Shown here: positions 9,203 through 22,552 of the stretch, piece after piece
How the letters are laid out: each line of letters opens with the position of its first letter
Numbering within the stretch: position 1 is the first letter of the stretch
Assembly: GCA_023269565.1 (NCBI GenBank)
Contig: JAHFTD010000002.1
Coordinates: forward strand, 1-64,000
DNA: 64,000 nucleotides
Source: Opitutaceae bacterium
Lineage (GTDB): Bacteria; Verrucomicrobiota; Verrucomicrobiia; Opitutales; Opitutaceae
Direction of reading: 5' to 3'
Notes under the pieces: model-generated
What the model was told of the DNA's origin: nothing
The model's database searches: none
What the model saw: the letters and a program-made list of their open reading frames with translations, nothing else
Position numbers and translations under genes: made by a program

Positions 9203-10138
9203 ATGCGTCCCGTCGTCGCTGTAGTCGATATTGGCAGCAACTCCATCAAGGTGCTGGTCGCTACACGCAGCGACAGCGGCAATATCAGGACGCTCGCTAC
9301 CCGCGCCATCGATGCGCGCATCAGTGCTGGCATCAATCGGACCGAGCCCCGCCTGAGCGCCGACGGGATGGCGCGCGGTCTCGTCGCCACCCGCGAGTTG
9401 CTGGCAGGCGTGGGGGCATACGCTCCCGACCGGATCCTGCTCGTTGCCACCAGTGCGGTCCGCGATGCCGTCAACGGCCCGGAGTTTGGCGCCCTCGTCG
9501 CGCGGGAGACCGGCCACAAAATCCGCGTCTTGACTGGCGAGGAGGAAGCCGCAGGCATCGGTCACGGTCTGACCTGCGAACCTGCGCTGGCCGCCCTGCA
9601 GGATTTTTATGTCTTCGACCTCGGCGGTGGCAGCCTTGAGTGCCTCGCCTTTCGCGGACGCCGGGTGGAGCAATCGCTCAGTTTGCAACTCGGCTGCGTG
9701 CGGCTCACCGAAAAGTTTGTGCCCGACGCCTCGGCGGCTTTCCCCGCCGTTGCCTGCAACCAAATCCAGCAACATGCCAAGGCCGCACTTTCGGCATTCC
9801 GGTTCGCCCTGCCTGCGGCGTCGGTTGGCGTCGGGACGGGCGGGACAGTCGCCAGCATTCGCAGCATTCGTGCCGCCGCCGTCGGTTGCAAAGCCGAGGA
9901 GACTTCCCCGTTGGTTCCACTGTCTGAACTCCGTGATTTGCTTGGCCGACTGGCCCCGCTGACGCTGGCCGAGCGCCGGCAGGTGTCCGGCCTGTCCGCC
10001 GCCCGGGCCGATGTCTTTCCCACCGCCCTCGCGACTCTCCTCGCCATCGCCGAGCAGGGCGGGCTCGGCGCATTTCAGCACTCATTCTATAATCTCCGGT
10101 ATGGCCTTGCCGCTGAATTGCTGGACGAGCTCGCCTGA
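9203..10138 (+). CDS. Ppx/GppA phosphatase family protein
   Basis: VVDIGSNSIKVLVA; VFDLGGGSLECLAF; VGTGGTVASIRSI. Confidence 0.85.
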   Translation: MRPVVAVVDIGSNSIKVLVATRSDSGNIRTLATRAIDARISAGINRTEPRLSADGMARGLVATRELLAGVGAYAPDRILLVATSAVRDAVNGPEFGALVARETGHKIRVLTGEEEAAGIGHGLTCEPALAALQDFYVFDLGGGSLECLAFRGRRVEQSLSLQLGCVRLTEKFVPDASAAFPAVACNQIQQHAKAALSAFRFALPAASVGVGTGGTVASIRSIRAAAVGCKAEETSPLVPLSELRDLLGRLAPLTLAERRQVSGLSAARADVFPTALATLLAIAEQGGLGAFQHSFYNLRYGLAAELLDELA

Positions 10139-10160
10139 AACCTTTTCTCTTGCACACCTC

Positions 10161-12482
10161 ATGAAACACCCCCCCCGCTCCTTGTTTTCGCAACTTTTCC
10201 TCCGCATCGCGCTGCTACTGACGGCCGGCGTGCTGCACGCGGCGGACGATGCCCCGACCTCACTGCTGGGCTTTGCAGCCGGCCGGGTGCCCGCACAGTT
10301 GCAGCGGGAAATATTCTTCGACACCCAGCTCAAGGCTGGCGACCTCCGTGACTGGCTGGAAGTCATGTCCTCCGAGCCTAACCATGTGGGCTCTCCACAC
10401 GACAAATGGAACGCGGAGTTCACGCTCGGGAAATTCCAAGAATGGGGCTGGGACGCCCGCATTGAAACTTTTTATGTGCTCTACCCCACACCCAAGAGCA
10501 CCTCGCTGGAGATGGTGGCCCCGGTCAAATTCACGGCGAAACTCCACGAACCGCCGGTCGCGGGCGACCGCACGTCCGACAAGACCAAGGACGCGCTCCC
10601 TTCCTATCATGCCTACGGCGCCGACGGTGACGTCACCGCCGAACTCGTCTACGTCAACCAAGGCATGCCCGACGACTACAAGGAGCTCGAGCGTCGCGGC
10701 ATCAGCGTCAAGGGCCGCATCGTGATTGCGCGTTACGGCGGCGGCTGGCGCGGCCTGAAGCCCAAGCTCGCCTACGAGCACGGCGCCATCGGCTGCCTCG
10801 TGTATTCCGACCCGCACGACGATGGTTATAGCACCAACGACACCTATCCCAATGGCGGCAGCCGGCCGGCCGATGGCGTGCAGCGCGGCTCGGTCGCCGA
10901 TATGCCGGTTTATCCCGGCGATCCGCTCACGCCCAACATCGGAGCTACGCAGGACGCCAAGCGGCTGACCATAGCCGAGGCAAAGACGGTTCTGAAGATA
11001 CCGGTCATGCCCATTTCCTATGCCGACGCGCAGCCGCTCCTGGCCGCGCTCGGTGGCCCGGTCGTGCCGGCGAACTGGCGCGGCGCGCTGCCTATTACCT
11101 ATCACTTCGGCCCGGGCCCGGCCAAGGTTCACCTCGCCATCTCCTCCGACTGGAGCCTCAAGCCCATCTACGACGTCATCGCCACTATACGCGGCGTCGA
11201 ACTGCCGGACGAATGGATTCTTCGCGGCAATCACCGCGACGGTTGGGTTTTTGGCGCGTGGGATCCCCTCTCCGGCCACGTCGCCATGATGGCCGAGGCC
11301 AAGGCCCTCGGGGCACTCGCCAAGCAGGGTTGGAAGCCCCGCCGGACACTCGTCTATTGCAGTTGGGATGGCGAGGAACCCGGCTTGTTGGGTTCCACCG
11401 AGTGGGCCGAGACCCACGCCGTGGAACTGCAGAAAAAAGCGCTGCTCTACATCAATTCCGATACGAACACGCGCGGCTTCTTCGGGCCGGGCGGCAGCCA
11501 TTCCTTTCAGGGCCTGGTCAGCGAAGTCGCGGCGCAGGTCCGCGATCCCGAGACGGGCGTGTCCGTGCTCGAGCGTCTCCGGGCGAAAATCCTCGTCAAT
11601 GGCGCGAAAAAGACCGCGAGCGAGGACGAGAAAGCGGCGGCGAAATTTGTCGCTACTCTACCGGGTGTGCCCATCGAGGCGCTCGGCTCAGGCTCAGATT
11701 TCACCCCCTTCCTCCAGCATCTTGGCATCACCACCCTGAGCCTCGAATACGGAGGTGAAGACCAGCAGGCGGGCGTCTATCACTCCATTTACGACTCCTT
11801 CGACCACTATGTGCGCTTCGGCGACCCGGGCTTCGCCTACGGCATCACCCTCGCCCAGACCATCGGCCGCGTCATGCTGCGCTTGGCCGATGCCGATGTG
11901 CCCCCGATGCGGTTCGGTGACTTTGCTGACACAGTCGGGCGCTACACCGAGGAGATCCACAAGCTCGCCGACAATACCCGGGAGGGCACCGAGCAGCTCA
12001 ACCGTCTGCTCGACGCGAAGGCCTACCAACTCGCCGCTGATCCCACGGAAACCTACATCTCGCCCGTGCGGGAGACTAGCGTGCCGTTCCTCAACCTCAC
12101 GCCGCTCGACAACGCGGTGCTCCGCCTCCAGGGCAGCGCCAAGGCCTGCGACGAAGCCTGCGCCCGCGCCGTCGCCGCCGGCGTGCCGTTCAGCGCCGCC
12201 CAGCGCGCCGAACTCGCCAGCCTGATGCAAGGCCTGGAGCAAAGTCTTACCAACGAGGGCGGCCTGCCCGGCCGCGAGTGGTTCAAGCACATGATTTACG
12301 CGCCGGGCTTGCTCACCGGCTACGGTGTGAAGACCCTTCCCGGGCTGCGCGAAGCCATCGAGCAACGCCAGTGGACACAGGCCGAGCACTATGCCGCGAT
12401 CATCGCCGGTGTTCTCGACGCCTACCGCGACCGCCTCGACAAGACTGCCACGCTGCTCAAGAGCGCCGCCACTAAGAACTGA
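10161..12482 (+). CDS. secreted M28-family peptidase (glutamate carboxypeptidase II-like, PA domain and dimerisation domain)
   Basis: Signal peptide; GNHRDGWVFGAWDPLSG; YCSWDGEEPGLLGSTEWAE; start trimmed to ATG at 10161. Confidence 0.85.
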   Translation: MKHPPRSLFSQLFLRIALLLTAGVLHAADDAPTSLLGFAAGRVPAQLQREIFFDTQLKAGDLRDWLEVMSSEPNHVGSPHDKWNAEFTLGKFQEWGWDARIETFYVLYPTPKSTSLEMVAPVKFTAKLHEPPVAGDRTSDKTKDALPSYHAYGADGDVTAELVYVNQGMPDDYKELERRGISVKGRIVIARYGGGWRGLKPKLAYEHGAIGCLVYSDPHDDGYSTNDTYPNGGSRPADGVQRGSVADMPVYPGDPLTPNIGATQDAKRLTIAEAKTVLKIPVMPISYADAQPLLAALGGPVVPANWRGALPITYHFGPGPAKVHLAISSDWSLKPIYDVIATIRGVELPDEWILRGNHRDGWVFGAWDPLSGHVAMMAEAKALGALAKQGWKPRRTLVYCSWDGEEPGLLGSTEWAETHAVELQKKALLYINSDTNTRGFFGPGGSHSFQGLVSEVAAQVRDPETGVSVLERLRAKILVNGAKKTASEDEKAAAKFVATLPGVPIEALGSGSDFTPFLQHLGITTLSLEYGGEDQQAGVYHSIYDSFDHYVRFGDPGFAYGITLAQTIGRVMLRLADADVPPMRFGDFADTVGRYTEEIHKLADNTREGTEQLNRLLDAKAYQLAADPTETYISPVRETSVPFLNLTPLDNAVLRLQGSAKACDEACARAVAAGVPFSAAQRAELASLMQGLEQSLTNEGGLPGREWFKHMIYAPGLLTGYGVKTLPGLREAIEQRQWTQAEHYAAIIAGVLDAYRDRLDKTATLLKSAATKN

Positions 12483-12492
12483 GTCTCTTCAG

Positions 12493-13419
12493 TTATGCCT
12501 TCTTGGGCTGATGCAAGGCTGTGAGCAAGGCGGTGAAATCCTCCGGCAGCGGAGCATGCAAGTCCATTGTCTTGCCGGACACGGGATGAGTGAAGACGAG
12601 GTGCTCGGCATGGAGCATCACGCGCCGGGGTGCGGGTAGATCAGCCCGCGGTCTCCACCCGTAGACGCTGTCGCCCAGCAGCGGGTGCCCGAGCGATCTC
12701 AGATGCACGCGTATCTGGTGCGTGCGGCCGGTATGGATGCGGCAGCGCACCAGGGCGGCCTTGTCGCCAAATTTTTCCACCACTGCCCAGTCGGTCCGAG
12801 CCGACCGACCGCCCTCGCCCACCGTCATCCGGTGCCGTTGGGTCGGATGCCGGCTGATGGCACGGTCGATGGTGCCGTGGTCGGTCTTCGGCGCGCCGGA
12901 AACGAGTGCGAGATATTCCTTCTTGAGCGTCCGTGACGCAAACTGGTCGGCCAGTGCGCGGTGCGCGGAGTCGCTCTTCGCCACGACAATCAGGCCCGTC
13001 GTCTCCTTGTCGATGCGGTGCACGATGCCGGGGCGTTCGACCCCGCCGATGCCGCTCAGCGTGCCGGCGCAATGCGCGAGCAGAGCGTGCACGAGGGTGT
13101 CCTCGCCCGTGCCCACCCCCGGATGCACCACCATGCCGGCGGGTTTGTTCAGCACGATGAGGTGCTTGTCCTCAAAGATCACTTCGAGCGGAATGTCCAC
13201 CGGCTTCAGCCGGGCAAGCGTTGTTTCCGGAAATGAAAACTCCAGTATTTGGCCGCCGGCGACCGTGTCACTCTGGGCGATTACCTTGCCAGCGGCATTT
13301 ACCAGTCCGGCCTCAAATGCCCGCTGGAAGGCAGCCCGGCTGTGCGCTGGGAAGGCGGCGGCCAAGATCTTGTCCGCCCGTGTGCGACGGACGCTCGGCG
13401 GGACGACGTAGGTGGTCAT
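12493..13419 (-). CDS. RluA-family 23S rRNA pseudouridine synthase
   Basis: RTRADKILA; GIVHRIDKETTGLIVVAKSD; TGRTHQIRVHLRSLGHPLLGDSVYG. Confidence 0.92.
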   Translation of the reverse strand: MTTYVVPPSVRRTRADKILAAAFPAHSRAAFQRAFEAGLVNAAGKVIAQSDTVAGGQILEFSFPETTLARLKPVDIPLEVIFEDKHLIVLNKPAGMVVHPGVGTGEDTLVHALLAHCAGTLSGIGGVERPGIVHRIDKETTGLIVVAKSDSAHRALADQFASRTLKKEYLALVSGAPKTDHGTIDRAISRHPTQRHRMTVGEGGRSARTDWAVVEKFGDKAALVRCRIHTGRTHQIRVHLRSLGHPLLGDSVYGWRPRADLPAPRRVMLHAEHLVFTHPVSGKTMDLHAPLPEDFTALLTALHQPKKA

Positions 13420-14408
13420 GGCGCGGCAATTACGGCGTCGAGCTGGTCGAGCCAGGGATTTTTCTGCGCTGCGGGCATCAGCGCCACCTCGAAGCCATTG
13501 CGGGCGAGCTGCACCAACTCCTTGCGCGTGAATCCGCAATGGTAAGCCAGCGCCTCATATTCGTCTGTCAAGGCGTTGCCGAAAGATATGGGATCGTCCG
13601 TGCTTACCGTCACCTTCACTCCCGCGTCGAAGAGCTGACGGATTGGATGATTGGCCAGCGTGATGCCGGGCATGAGCTTGTGGTTGCTGATCGGGCAGAT
13701 GTCGAGCGCCACGCGGCTGTGGGCGAGTTCGTCAACGAGCGCAACATTTTCGGCCGCCCGAACGCCGTGCTCGAGGCGATGAGGCTGGAGTTCGTTCAGG
13801 ACACGGCGCACAAAGTCCGCCCCCATGAACTCGCCGGCGTGGGCCTTGGTGTATTTGCCGGCGCGGTGCGCGGCCGCCCAATACTCCGCGGTCCACGACT
13901 CCAGTGGCTGGTCTTCCGGCCCGTGCAGATCGATCCCAGCCAGTTCGGGCCAGCCCAGTGCGTCCTCCAGCACGGGCCGCATTTTCGGGCCGGCACCTGT
14001 GTGGTGGATTCCTAGGAATACACGCACCTCCAGTCCTACGGGAACCGCCGCCCGGATGGCGGCGAGAATCTCGTATCCGTCCAGACCGAGGAGCTCAATC
14101 ACTCCGGAAGCAAAGCTGGTCTCGACGTATTTCACATTCTGGGCGACGTGGCGGGCGAAGACGATCTTCGCGGCCTCATGGTAGCGCTCTGGCGACGTAT
14201 ACCAAGAAATGGCCATGCCGATCAGCTCCTGTTCGAAATGCGCAAAGTCCCGGAACTTGAAGTCCGGAGCCCAGGAATCAGGTGGCCGGCTGAACCCGGG
14301 CCGCGCGCGTTGCAGCAACTCGAACGGCAGTGCTCCCTCGATGTGGAGGTGCGTCTCCGTCTTGGGCAGCGACTGGATAAAGGCGGCGAGAGAGGATTCT
14401 GGGAGCAT
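13416..14408 (-). CDS. adenosine deaminase family protein
   Basis: LPKTETHLHIEGAL; YTKAHAGE; VALDICPISNHKL; VTVSTDDPISFG. Confidence 0.88.
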   Translation of the reverse strand: MLPESSLAAFIQSLPKTETHLHIEGALPFELLQRARPGFSRPPDSWAPDFKFRDFAHFEQELIGMAISWYTSPERYHEAAKIVFARHVAQNVKYVETSFASGVIELLGLDGYEILAAIRAAVPVGLEVRVFLGIHHTGAGPKMRPVLEDALGWPELAGIDLHGPEDQPLESWTAEYWAAAHRAGKYTKAHAGEFMGADFVRRVLNELQPHRLEHGVRAAENVALVDELAHSRVALDICPISNHKLMPGITLANHPIRQLFDAGVKVTVSTDDPISFGNALTDEYEALAYHCGFTRKELVQLARNGFEVALMPAAQKNPWLDQLDAVIAAP

Positions 14409-14470
14409 GGTCTTCAGGTGGGACCCTACTGCCGGGCTTACCGCGCGGCACACGGCCCGGCGCTCTGTCC

Positions 14471-15589
14471 CTACCCTTTCTTGAGCAATTCTTCGGGGTT
14501 CAATTTCTGGAGGGCCTTCGGCACGAACTGACCGTCCTTGCGGACGAGCCTGCCGTCGAACCAGATTTCGCCGCCGCCATAATCAGGCCGCTGGATGCAG
14601 ACCATATCCCAGTGGACGGCGGACTTGTTGCCATTGCCACCGGTTTCGTAGGCTTGGCCGGGCGTGAAGTGAAACGAGCCGGCTATTTTTTCGTCGAAGA
14701 GAATGTCACGCATCGGCTGCTGGATGTGCGGGTTGAACCCGAGGGCGAACTCGCCGATGTAGCGCGCGCCGGCATCGGTATCCAGAATGTCGTTCAACCG
14801 TTTCGTGTTGTTGCTCGTGGCCTCGACGATCCGGCCCTGCTTGAAGATGAGGCGGATGTTGTCGAACGAGGTGCCAAGGTAGACGGTTGGGGCGTTGTAT
14901 TGGATGACTCCCTCGACCGATTCCTTCACGGGACAGGAGAAAACCTCGCCGTCCGGGATGTTCTTGGTGCCGCCGCACGGCACGGAGCCGATGCCCTTGA
15001 TGGAGAAACGCAAGTTCGTGCCCGGACCCTTGATCTCGACCCGGTCGGTCCGGTCCATCAGATCGGCGAGGGCCTTCATGCCGGGTCCGTAGCGCCGGTA
15101 GTCGAAGGTGCAGACACGGAAATAGAAATCCTCGAATCCCTCGGAGCTCATGCCCGCCTGCTGCGCCATCGCGGACGTAGGCCAGCGCAGCACGACCCAC
15201 TTCGTCTTGTTGACCCGGTAATCGAGCACGGGCTTGAGGATTTTCGCCGTCAATTGCACGCGCTCAGACGGCACATCGGAAGTTTCGAAGATGTTGTCCG
15301 AACCCCGGACGGCGATGTAGGCCTGCATCCGCTGCATGCGGATCAACTCCACATCGGCAATGGTCTGGTATTGCTCGGCAGTGGCGGCCCGCAGCATCTC
15401 GCGGGTGATGCGCGCACGCTGAATGTTGACAAAGGGTATCGCCCCCCGGTCCCGGACGGCGCGGATCAGCGCGCCGACAAAGGTATCCGGAATGTCAAAC
15501 GCGTCGATCAACACGCGCTCGTTTTTTTGCAAATTGATGGAAAAACCGGTCAGCACTTCCGCCAGCCTGTTGTAACGGGGATCACTCAT
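14471..15589 (-). CDS. aminopeptidase, M29 family
   Basis: [45 protein letters not shown]. Confidence 0.85.
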   Translation of the reverse strand: MSDPRYNRLAEVLTGFSINLQKNERVLIDAFDIPDTFVGALIRAVRDRGAIPFVNIQRARITREMLRAATAEQYQTIADVELIRMQRMQAYIAVRGSDNIFETSDVPSERVQLTAKILKPVLDYRVNKTKWVVLRWPTSAMAQQAGMSSEGFEDFYFRVCTFDYRRYGPGMKALADLMDRTDRVEIKGPGTNLRFSIKGIGSVPCGGTKNIPDGEVFSCPVKESVEGVIQYNAPTVYLGTSFDNIRLIFKQGRIVEATSNNTKRLNDILDTDAGARYIGEFALGFNPHIQQPMRDILFDEKIAGSFHFTPGQAYETGGNGNKSAVHWDMVCIQRPDYGGGEIWFDGRLVRKDGQFVPKALQKLNPEELLKKG

Positions 15590-15631
15590 GTCCCAGCTAT
15601 CACGACTCGCAGCGGGGCGTTCAACCCCAAA

Positions 15632-16846
15632 TCACTCCGCCGTCCCGCTGCCGGTGTCGTCCGCTGGCCGGCCGCGGGGAAAGCAGATTTTTCCCACCGC
15701 CTCGTCGAAGTCGGCCGCCCCGCGGAGAATGTCGATTTCCAGGCGCAGGTAATAGCAGGGTAGCGGATATTTCTCGTCCGCCGCGAGCCGCACGGCGTCC
15801 TTTTCCGTTGTCACGACAAACTCAGCGCCCGCCTGCACCGCTCCGGCAAACACCTCCTGGATATCTTCATGGGTGAAACGGTAGTGGTCGAGGTAGCGTT
15901 GCGTGTGCACGAGCCGGGCGCCGGCCTCGCGCAGGAACGCCTCGAAACTCTCCGGCGTCGCAATCCCGCTGAACGCGGCGATGCTCCGGCCGCGCAGCTC
16001 GGCCAGTTCGCACCGTTCGCCGTTGCCGATTCGCTGCAGGTATTGCGGTTGATGGGCGCATTCGATGATTTCCACGTCCGGGTTGAAGCGGCGGATGACG
16101 GCTTCGAGCTCCTCGTCGCGGTGGCCGCGGGACTTGGTCAAAAAGACATAGGAGGCGCGGCGAAGATGCCTCACCGGCTCGCGCAGGATGCCGCGCGGAA
16201 GCAGGTGGCCGTTGCCGAACGGGTTGGTCTTGTCGACGAGCAGGAGATTGAGCCGGCCCTTGAGCGGGAGGTATTGGAATCCGTCGTCCAGCACGAGGGT
16301 ATCGCAGCCGAATTTTTTGATCGCATACGCGCCGGCTTTCACTCGGTTTTTGTCCACGAGGACGACGACGCCCGGCAGGTTGCGCGCAAGCATGTAGGGC
16401 TCGTCACCGGCGAGTTCCGAGTCGAGCAGCACCCGCGCACCGTCGCTCACCACGCGCGGCGGCGGTTCCTCGGTGTGCGTGATCCAGAACCACCATTTTT
16501 TCCAGAACGGCGGCGCCTTGCTCATGTAGCCGCGGCTGAGAATGGCGACCTTGCGGCCGCGGTCGCGCAGTGAACGGGCGAATTTCTCCACCACCGGTGT
16601 CTTGCCCGTGCCGCCGACGGTCAGGTTGCCCACCACCACCACGAGACAGCCCAGCGGCTGGTCGCGGAGGATGCGGTGCCGGTAGAGCCACAGTCTGAGT
16701 TGCACAATGCCGCTGAAGAGATTCGAGCACACCTGCAGGAACACCGCGAGTAGGGCCGCCGCCGTCCCCTCGCGCCGGCCCATGATGACATCGATGGCGA
16801 ACTGCTCGAATTCGTTGGCCTTGGTGCGAATCCAGCGTTTGGGCAT
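15632..16846 (-). CDS. lpxK: tetraacyldisaccharide 4'-kinase
   Basis: [70 protein letters not shown]. Confidence 0.93.
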   Translation of the reverse strand: MPKRWIRTKANEFEQFAIDVIMGRREGTAAALLAVFLQVCSNLFSGIVQLRLWLYRHRILRDQPLGCLVVVVGNLTVGGTGKTPVVEKFARSLRDRGRKVAILSRGYMSKAPPFWKKWWFWITHTEEPPPRVVSDGARVLLDSELAGDEPYMLARNLPGVVVLVDKNRVKAGAYAIKKFGCDTLVLDDGFQYLPLKGRLNLLLVDKTNPFGNGHLLPRGILREPVRHLRRASYVFLTKSRGHRDEELEAVIRRFNPDVEIIECAHQPQYLQRIGNGERCELAELRGRSIAAFSGIATPESFEAFLREAGARLVHTQRYLDHYRFTHEDIQEVFAGAVQAGAEFVVTTEKDAVRLAADEKYPLPCYYLRLEIDILRGAADFDEAVGKICFPRGRPADDTGSGTAE

Positions 16847-16937
16847 GAGGGAGAAAGGCTTTGACCTGCGGGGGCGTGGGTTGGTGAATCCTTGCTAGAC
16901 GCCGGGCCCGCGACATGCAACACCAGCGTCATCAACG

Positions 16938-18020
16938 ATGACCTACAAGCTTTTCATCCCCGGTCCCGTGGCCGTTTCGGAAAAAACCCTGCGCGCCATG
17001 ACCCGGCCCATGATCGGCCACCGCAGCAACGATTTCGTCGCACTCTACCGCTCGCTGCAGCCGGAGTTGCAGGCGCTCTTCGGCACCCGCGACCCGGTAT
17101 TTCTCGGCACCAGCAGCGCCTGGGGCGTGATGGAGGGCGTGCTTCGCAATGTGGTCCGGCGAAAGGTGCTCTGCTGCATGAATGGGGCGTTCTCGGACAA
17201 ATGGCTCGACGTCGCCTGCCGTTGCGGGCTCGACGCCGCTCCGCTGCAATTTGCTTGGGGCCAGCCGGTCGATCCCGCCGCCCTCCGCGCGGAACTGGCC
17301 AAAGGCGGCTACGACGCCGTGACGCTCATCCACAACGAGACTTCGTGCGGCTGCATGAGCGACCTGCCGGCATTGGCCGCGGTGCTGCGCGAGTTCCAGG
17401 ACGTCCTCAGTATTGTGGACACGGTCAGCTCCTTCAGTGCCATACCGCTTCAAAAGGATGCGCTCGGGCTCGACATCATCATCGCCGGTTCGCAGAAGGC
17501 GCTCGCGCTGCCCCCCGGACTGACGCTCTGCACCGCCTCGGCGCGCACACTGGCGCGGGCCGCCACAGTCGCCGGCCGCGGTTATTATTTTGATTTGCTC
17601 GAGTTTCAGAAAAACCACGAGGCCGGCATGACTCCCAGCACGCCTGTCATCCCGCTTATCTACGCGCTGGAATCAAAGCTGGGGGACATCCGTGCCGAGG
17701 GACTCGAGGCCCGCTACGCGCGGCACGCACGCCTGAATCGCACCGTCCGCGACTGGGGCCACGCGCGGGGCTTCACGCTTTTCCCAAAAAAGGACTACGG
17801 CTCGGTCACGTTGAACTGCTTCGCCAACACCCGCGGCGTCGACCTGGTTGCCCTCAACAAGGCGCTGAAACAGCAACACGGCTTCGTCATCGATGGTGGC
17901 TACGGCCCGCTGAAGGGAAAAACTTTCCGCATCTCCAACATGGGAGACGAGACCGACGAGACGATCGCCGCGCTGCTCAATGCGCTCGACGCCGTCCTCG
18001 TCGACCTGGGCGTGAAATAA
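16938..18020 (+). CDS. class V aminotransferase (alanine-glyoxylate/serine-pyruvate type)
   Basis: LFIPGPVAVSEKTLRAMTRPMIGHRSNDF; DIIIAGSQKALALPPGL. Confidence 0.87.
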   Translation: MTYKLFIPGPVAVSEKTLRAMTRPMIGHRSNDFVALYRSLQPELQALFGTRDPVFLGTSSAWGVMEGVLRNVVRRKVLCCMNGAFSDKWLDVACRCGLDAAPLQFAWGQPVDPAALRAELAKGGYDAVTLIHNETSCGCMSDLPALAAVLREFQDVLSIVDTVSSFSAIPLQKDALGLDIIIAGSQKALALPPGLTLCTASARTLARAATVAGRGYYFDLLEFQKNHEAGMTPSTPVIPLIYALESKLGDIRAEGLEARYARHARLNRTVRDWGHARGFTLFPKKDYGSVTLNCFANTRGVDLVALNKALKQQHGFVIDGGYGPLKGKTFRISNMGDETDETIAALLNALDAVLVDLGVK

Positions 18021-18056
18021 GCCCTCGCGCGCGCGTCTCACGGAAAAAAGTATTGC

Positions 18057-18085
18057 TTGCGCTTGGCGACGGCCCGCCCTAACGG
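18057..18085 (+). promoter_or_regulatory. promoter-like TTGCGC-N17-TAACGG upstream of topoisomerase
   Basis: Hexamers with 17 bp spacing; -10 ends 11 nt before ATG 18097. Confidence 0.3.
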
Positions 18086-18096
18086 CTCGCCCCCAC

Positions 18097-20889
<2,793 letters not shown>

Positions 20890-21004
20890 CAGCGTCAGCC
20901 GGTTGACTCGCATGCTTTAGTCGCGCTTCAGACCATGGCGCTGGAGGGAATAGCCTTGTCGTGGCCTGGCCCGGCTGGATACTGGGCGCAACCGTCAACC
21001 CGCC

Positions 21005-21955
21005 ATGATCGTTACGACCGCCCAGCTCTTCAAACACGCTTACGGCAAATACGGCGTAGGCGCCTACAACATCAACAACGCTGAGCAGGCCATGGGCCTC
21101 TTCCGGGGCTGCCTCGAGGCCAAGGCCCCCTTCATCATCCAGATCTCAAAGGGCGCGCGCAAATACACCGACAAGCGCATGCTTGAAGCGGTCATCCGTT
21201 CGGCCGAGCAGATTTTCCCCGAAGCCATCTTCGCGGTCCATCTCGACCACGGTGACGAGGAGACCTGCTACGATTGCATCAACTCCGGGTTCTATTCGTC
21301 CGTGATGATCGACGCTTCGCATGATCCGTTCGCCAAGAATGTCGAGATCACCAAGCGTGTCGTCGAGGCCGCGCACAAAAAGGGCATTTCCGTCGAGGCC
21401 GAGCTGGGCATGCTTGGCGGCGTTGAGGAGGACATCAAGGTCGAGGAAGGCCATGCCTGCCTCACCAACCCCGCCGAGGTGCAGGACTTCGTAGGCAAGT
21501 CCCAGTGCGACTCGCTCGCCTGCGCCATCGGCACCAGCCACGGCGCCTACAAATTCAAGGGACGGCAATCGCTCCACTTCAACGTGCTCCGGGAAATCCA
21601 GCAGAAGATGCCGGGCTATCCCCTGGTCATGCACGGCTCCTCGTCCGTGCCGCAGGAAGAGGTGCGCCGCATCAACGCCGCCGGCGGCCAGCTGGGCAGT
21701 GCCGTGGGTGTCGATGAAAACGAGTATCTGCCCGCCGCCAAACTCGGCGTCACGAAGATCAACATCGACACCGACGGCCGTCTTGTCTGGACCCGCGTGC
21801 ACCGCGAGTTTTTCCGCGACAACCCCAAAGAGTTTGATTTCCGCCCGCCGGGCAAGGTCTTCATGGACGAATACGCCAAGTTCATCGCCCACAAGAACGG
21901 GAAACTCGGCTCCGCTGGCCAGCTCGACGACCTGCGCAAATCGCTGGGCAAATAG
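21005..21955 (+). CDS. fba: class II fructose-bisphosphate aldolase
   Basis: VGAYNINNAEQAMGLFRG; HLDHGDEETC; VEAELGMLGGVEEDI; HGSSSVPQE. Confidence 0.92.
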   Translation: MIVTTAQLFKHAYGKYGVGAYNINNAEQAMGLFRGCLEAKAPFIIQISKGARKYTDKRMLEAVIRSAEQIFPEAIFAVHLDHGDEETCYDCINSGFYSSVMIDASHDPFAKNVEITKRVVEAAHKKGISVEAELGMLGGVEEDIKVEEGHACLTNPAEVQDFVGKSQCDSLACAIGTSHGAYKFKGRQSLHFNVLREIQQKMPGYPLVMHGSSSVPQEEVRRINAAGGQLGSAVGVDENEYLPAAKLGVTKINIDTDGRLVWTRVHREFFRDNPKEFDFRPPGKVFMDEYAKFIAHKNGKLGSAGQLDDLRKSLGK

Positions 21956-21977
21956 CACGCTGTCCCTATCCTCCCCC

Positions 21978-22009
21978 GCCAGCGAGAGTCCGTGCTTGCT
22001 GGCCTTTTT
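21978..22009 (+). terminator. terminator-like hairpin with T-run abutting ATG at 22010
   Basis: GCCAGC-14 nt-GCTGGC then CTTTTT directly before ATG. Confidence 0.45.
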
Positions 22010-22543
22010 ATGAATCTCGTCCTTCTGCATGGCGCGCCGGCCAGCGGCAAATACACCGTCGGACAGGCGCTCGCCGCTCTGACCGGCTACCCACTCTACC
22101 ACAATCATCTCGTGGTGGATGAGGTCTTGCAGCGGCACGCTTTCGGCACGCCGGAATTCATCGCGGCACGCGACCGCGCCTGGCGGGATTACTTCACCCA
22201 AGCGGCACAGCAACAGACGCCGGGTGTAACGTTCACATTCAATCCCGAGAACACCGTTCCTCAATCATTCATAGACTGGCTGTTTGGCGACCTGCCACGG
22301 CAAGGCGTGGGGATTATTTCCGTCGAACTTCTTGCGACCGAAGCCGTGATCGAAGCGCGGCTTGCCGAGGCGTCACGCCGGCGATTCCGCAAGCTTACTG
22401 ATCTGATGCTCTACCGGCAGCAGCGCGACTCGGGCTCGTTTCGCACGCCGCTCATTCCCCGCACAGACCTGCGGATCGATACAGAAAAGGAGAAGCCGAC
22501 GGCCGCCGCGCGGCGAATCACGGAATATTTCCATCTCTGCTGA
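22010..22543 (+). CDS. P-loop kinase/AAA family protein (shikimate kinase-like)
   Basis: MNLVLLHGAPASGKYTVGQALAALTGYPLYHNHLVVDEV Walker A. Confidence 0.8.
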   Translation: MNLVLLHGAPASGKYTVGQALAALTGYPLYHNHLVVDEVLQRHAFGTPEFIAARDRAWRDYFTQAAQQQTPGVTFTFNPENTVPQSFIDWLFGDLPRQGVGIISVELLATEAVIEARLAEASRRRFRKLTDLMLYRQQRDSGSFRTPLIPRTDLRIDTEKEKPTAAARRITEYFHLC

Positions 22544-22552
22544 CGCCCCCAA

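Noticed and set aside
10260-11501. 413-aa minus-strand ORF opposite M28 peptidase
   Set aside because: Antisense shadow with no recognisable motif
12477-12494. AACTGA-gtctct-TCAGTT hairpin across M28 and RluA stop region as bidirectional terminator
   Set aside because: Only a 6-bp stem with low GC and no clear T-run; too weak to call
14612-15763. 383-aa plus-strand ORF opposite M29 aminopeptidase
   Set aside because: Antisense shadow; spans the boundary of two genuine genes (M29 peptidase and lpxK)
20890-21004. Possible tRNA or ncRNA in topoisomerase/fba gap
   Set aside because: No cloverleaf, T-loop GGTTCGA-like motif or strong hairpin/T-run visible
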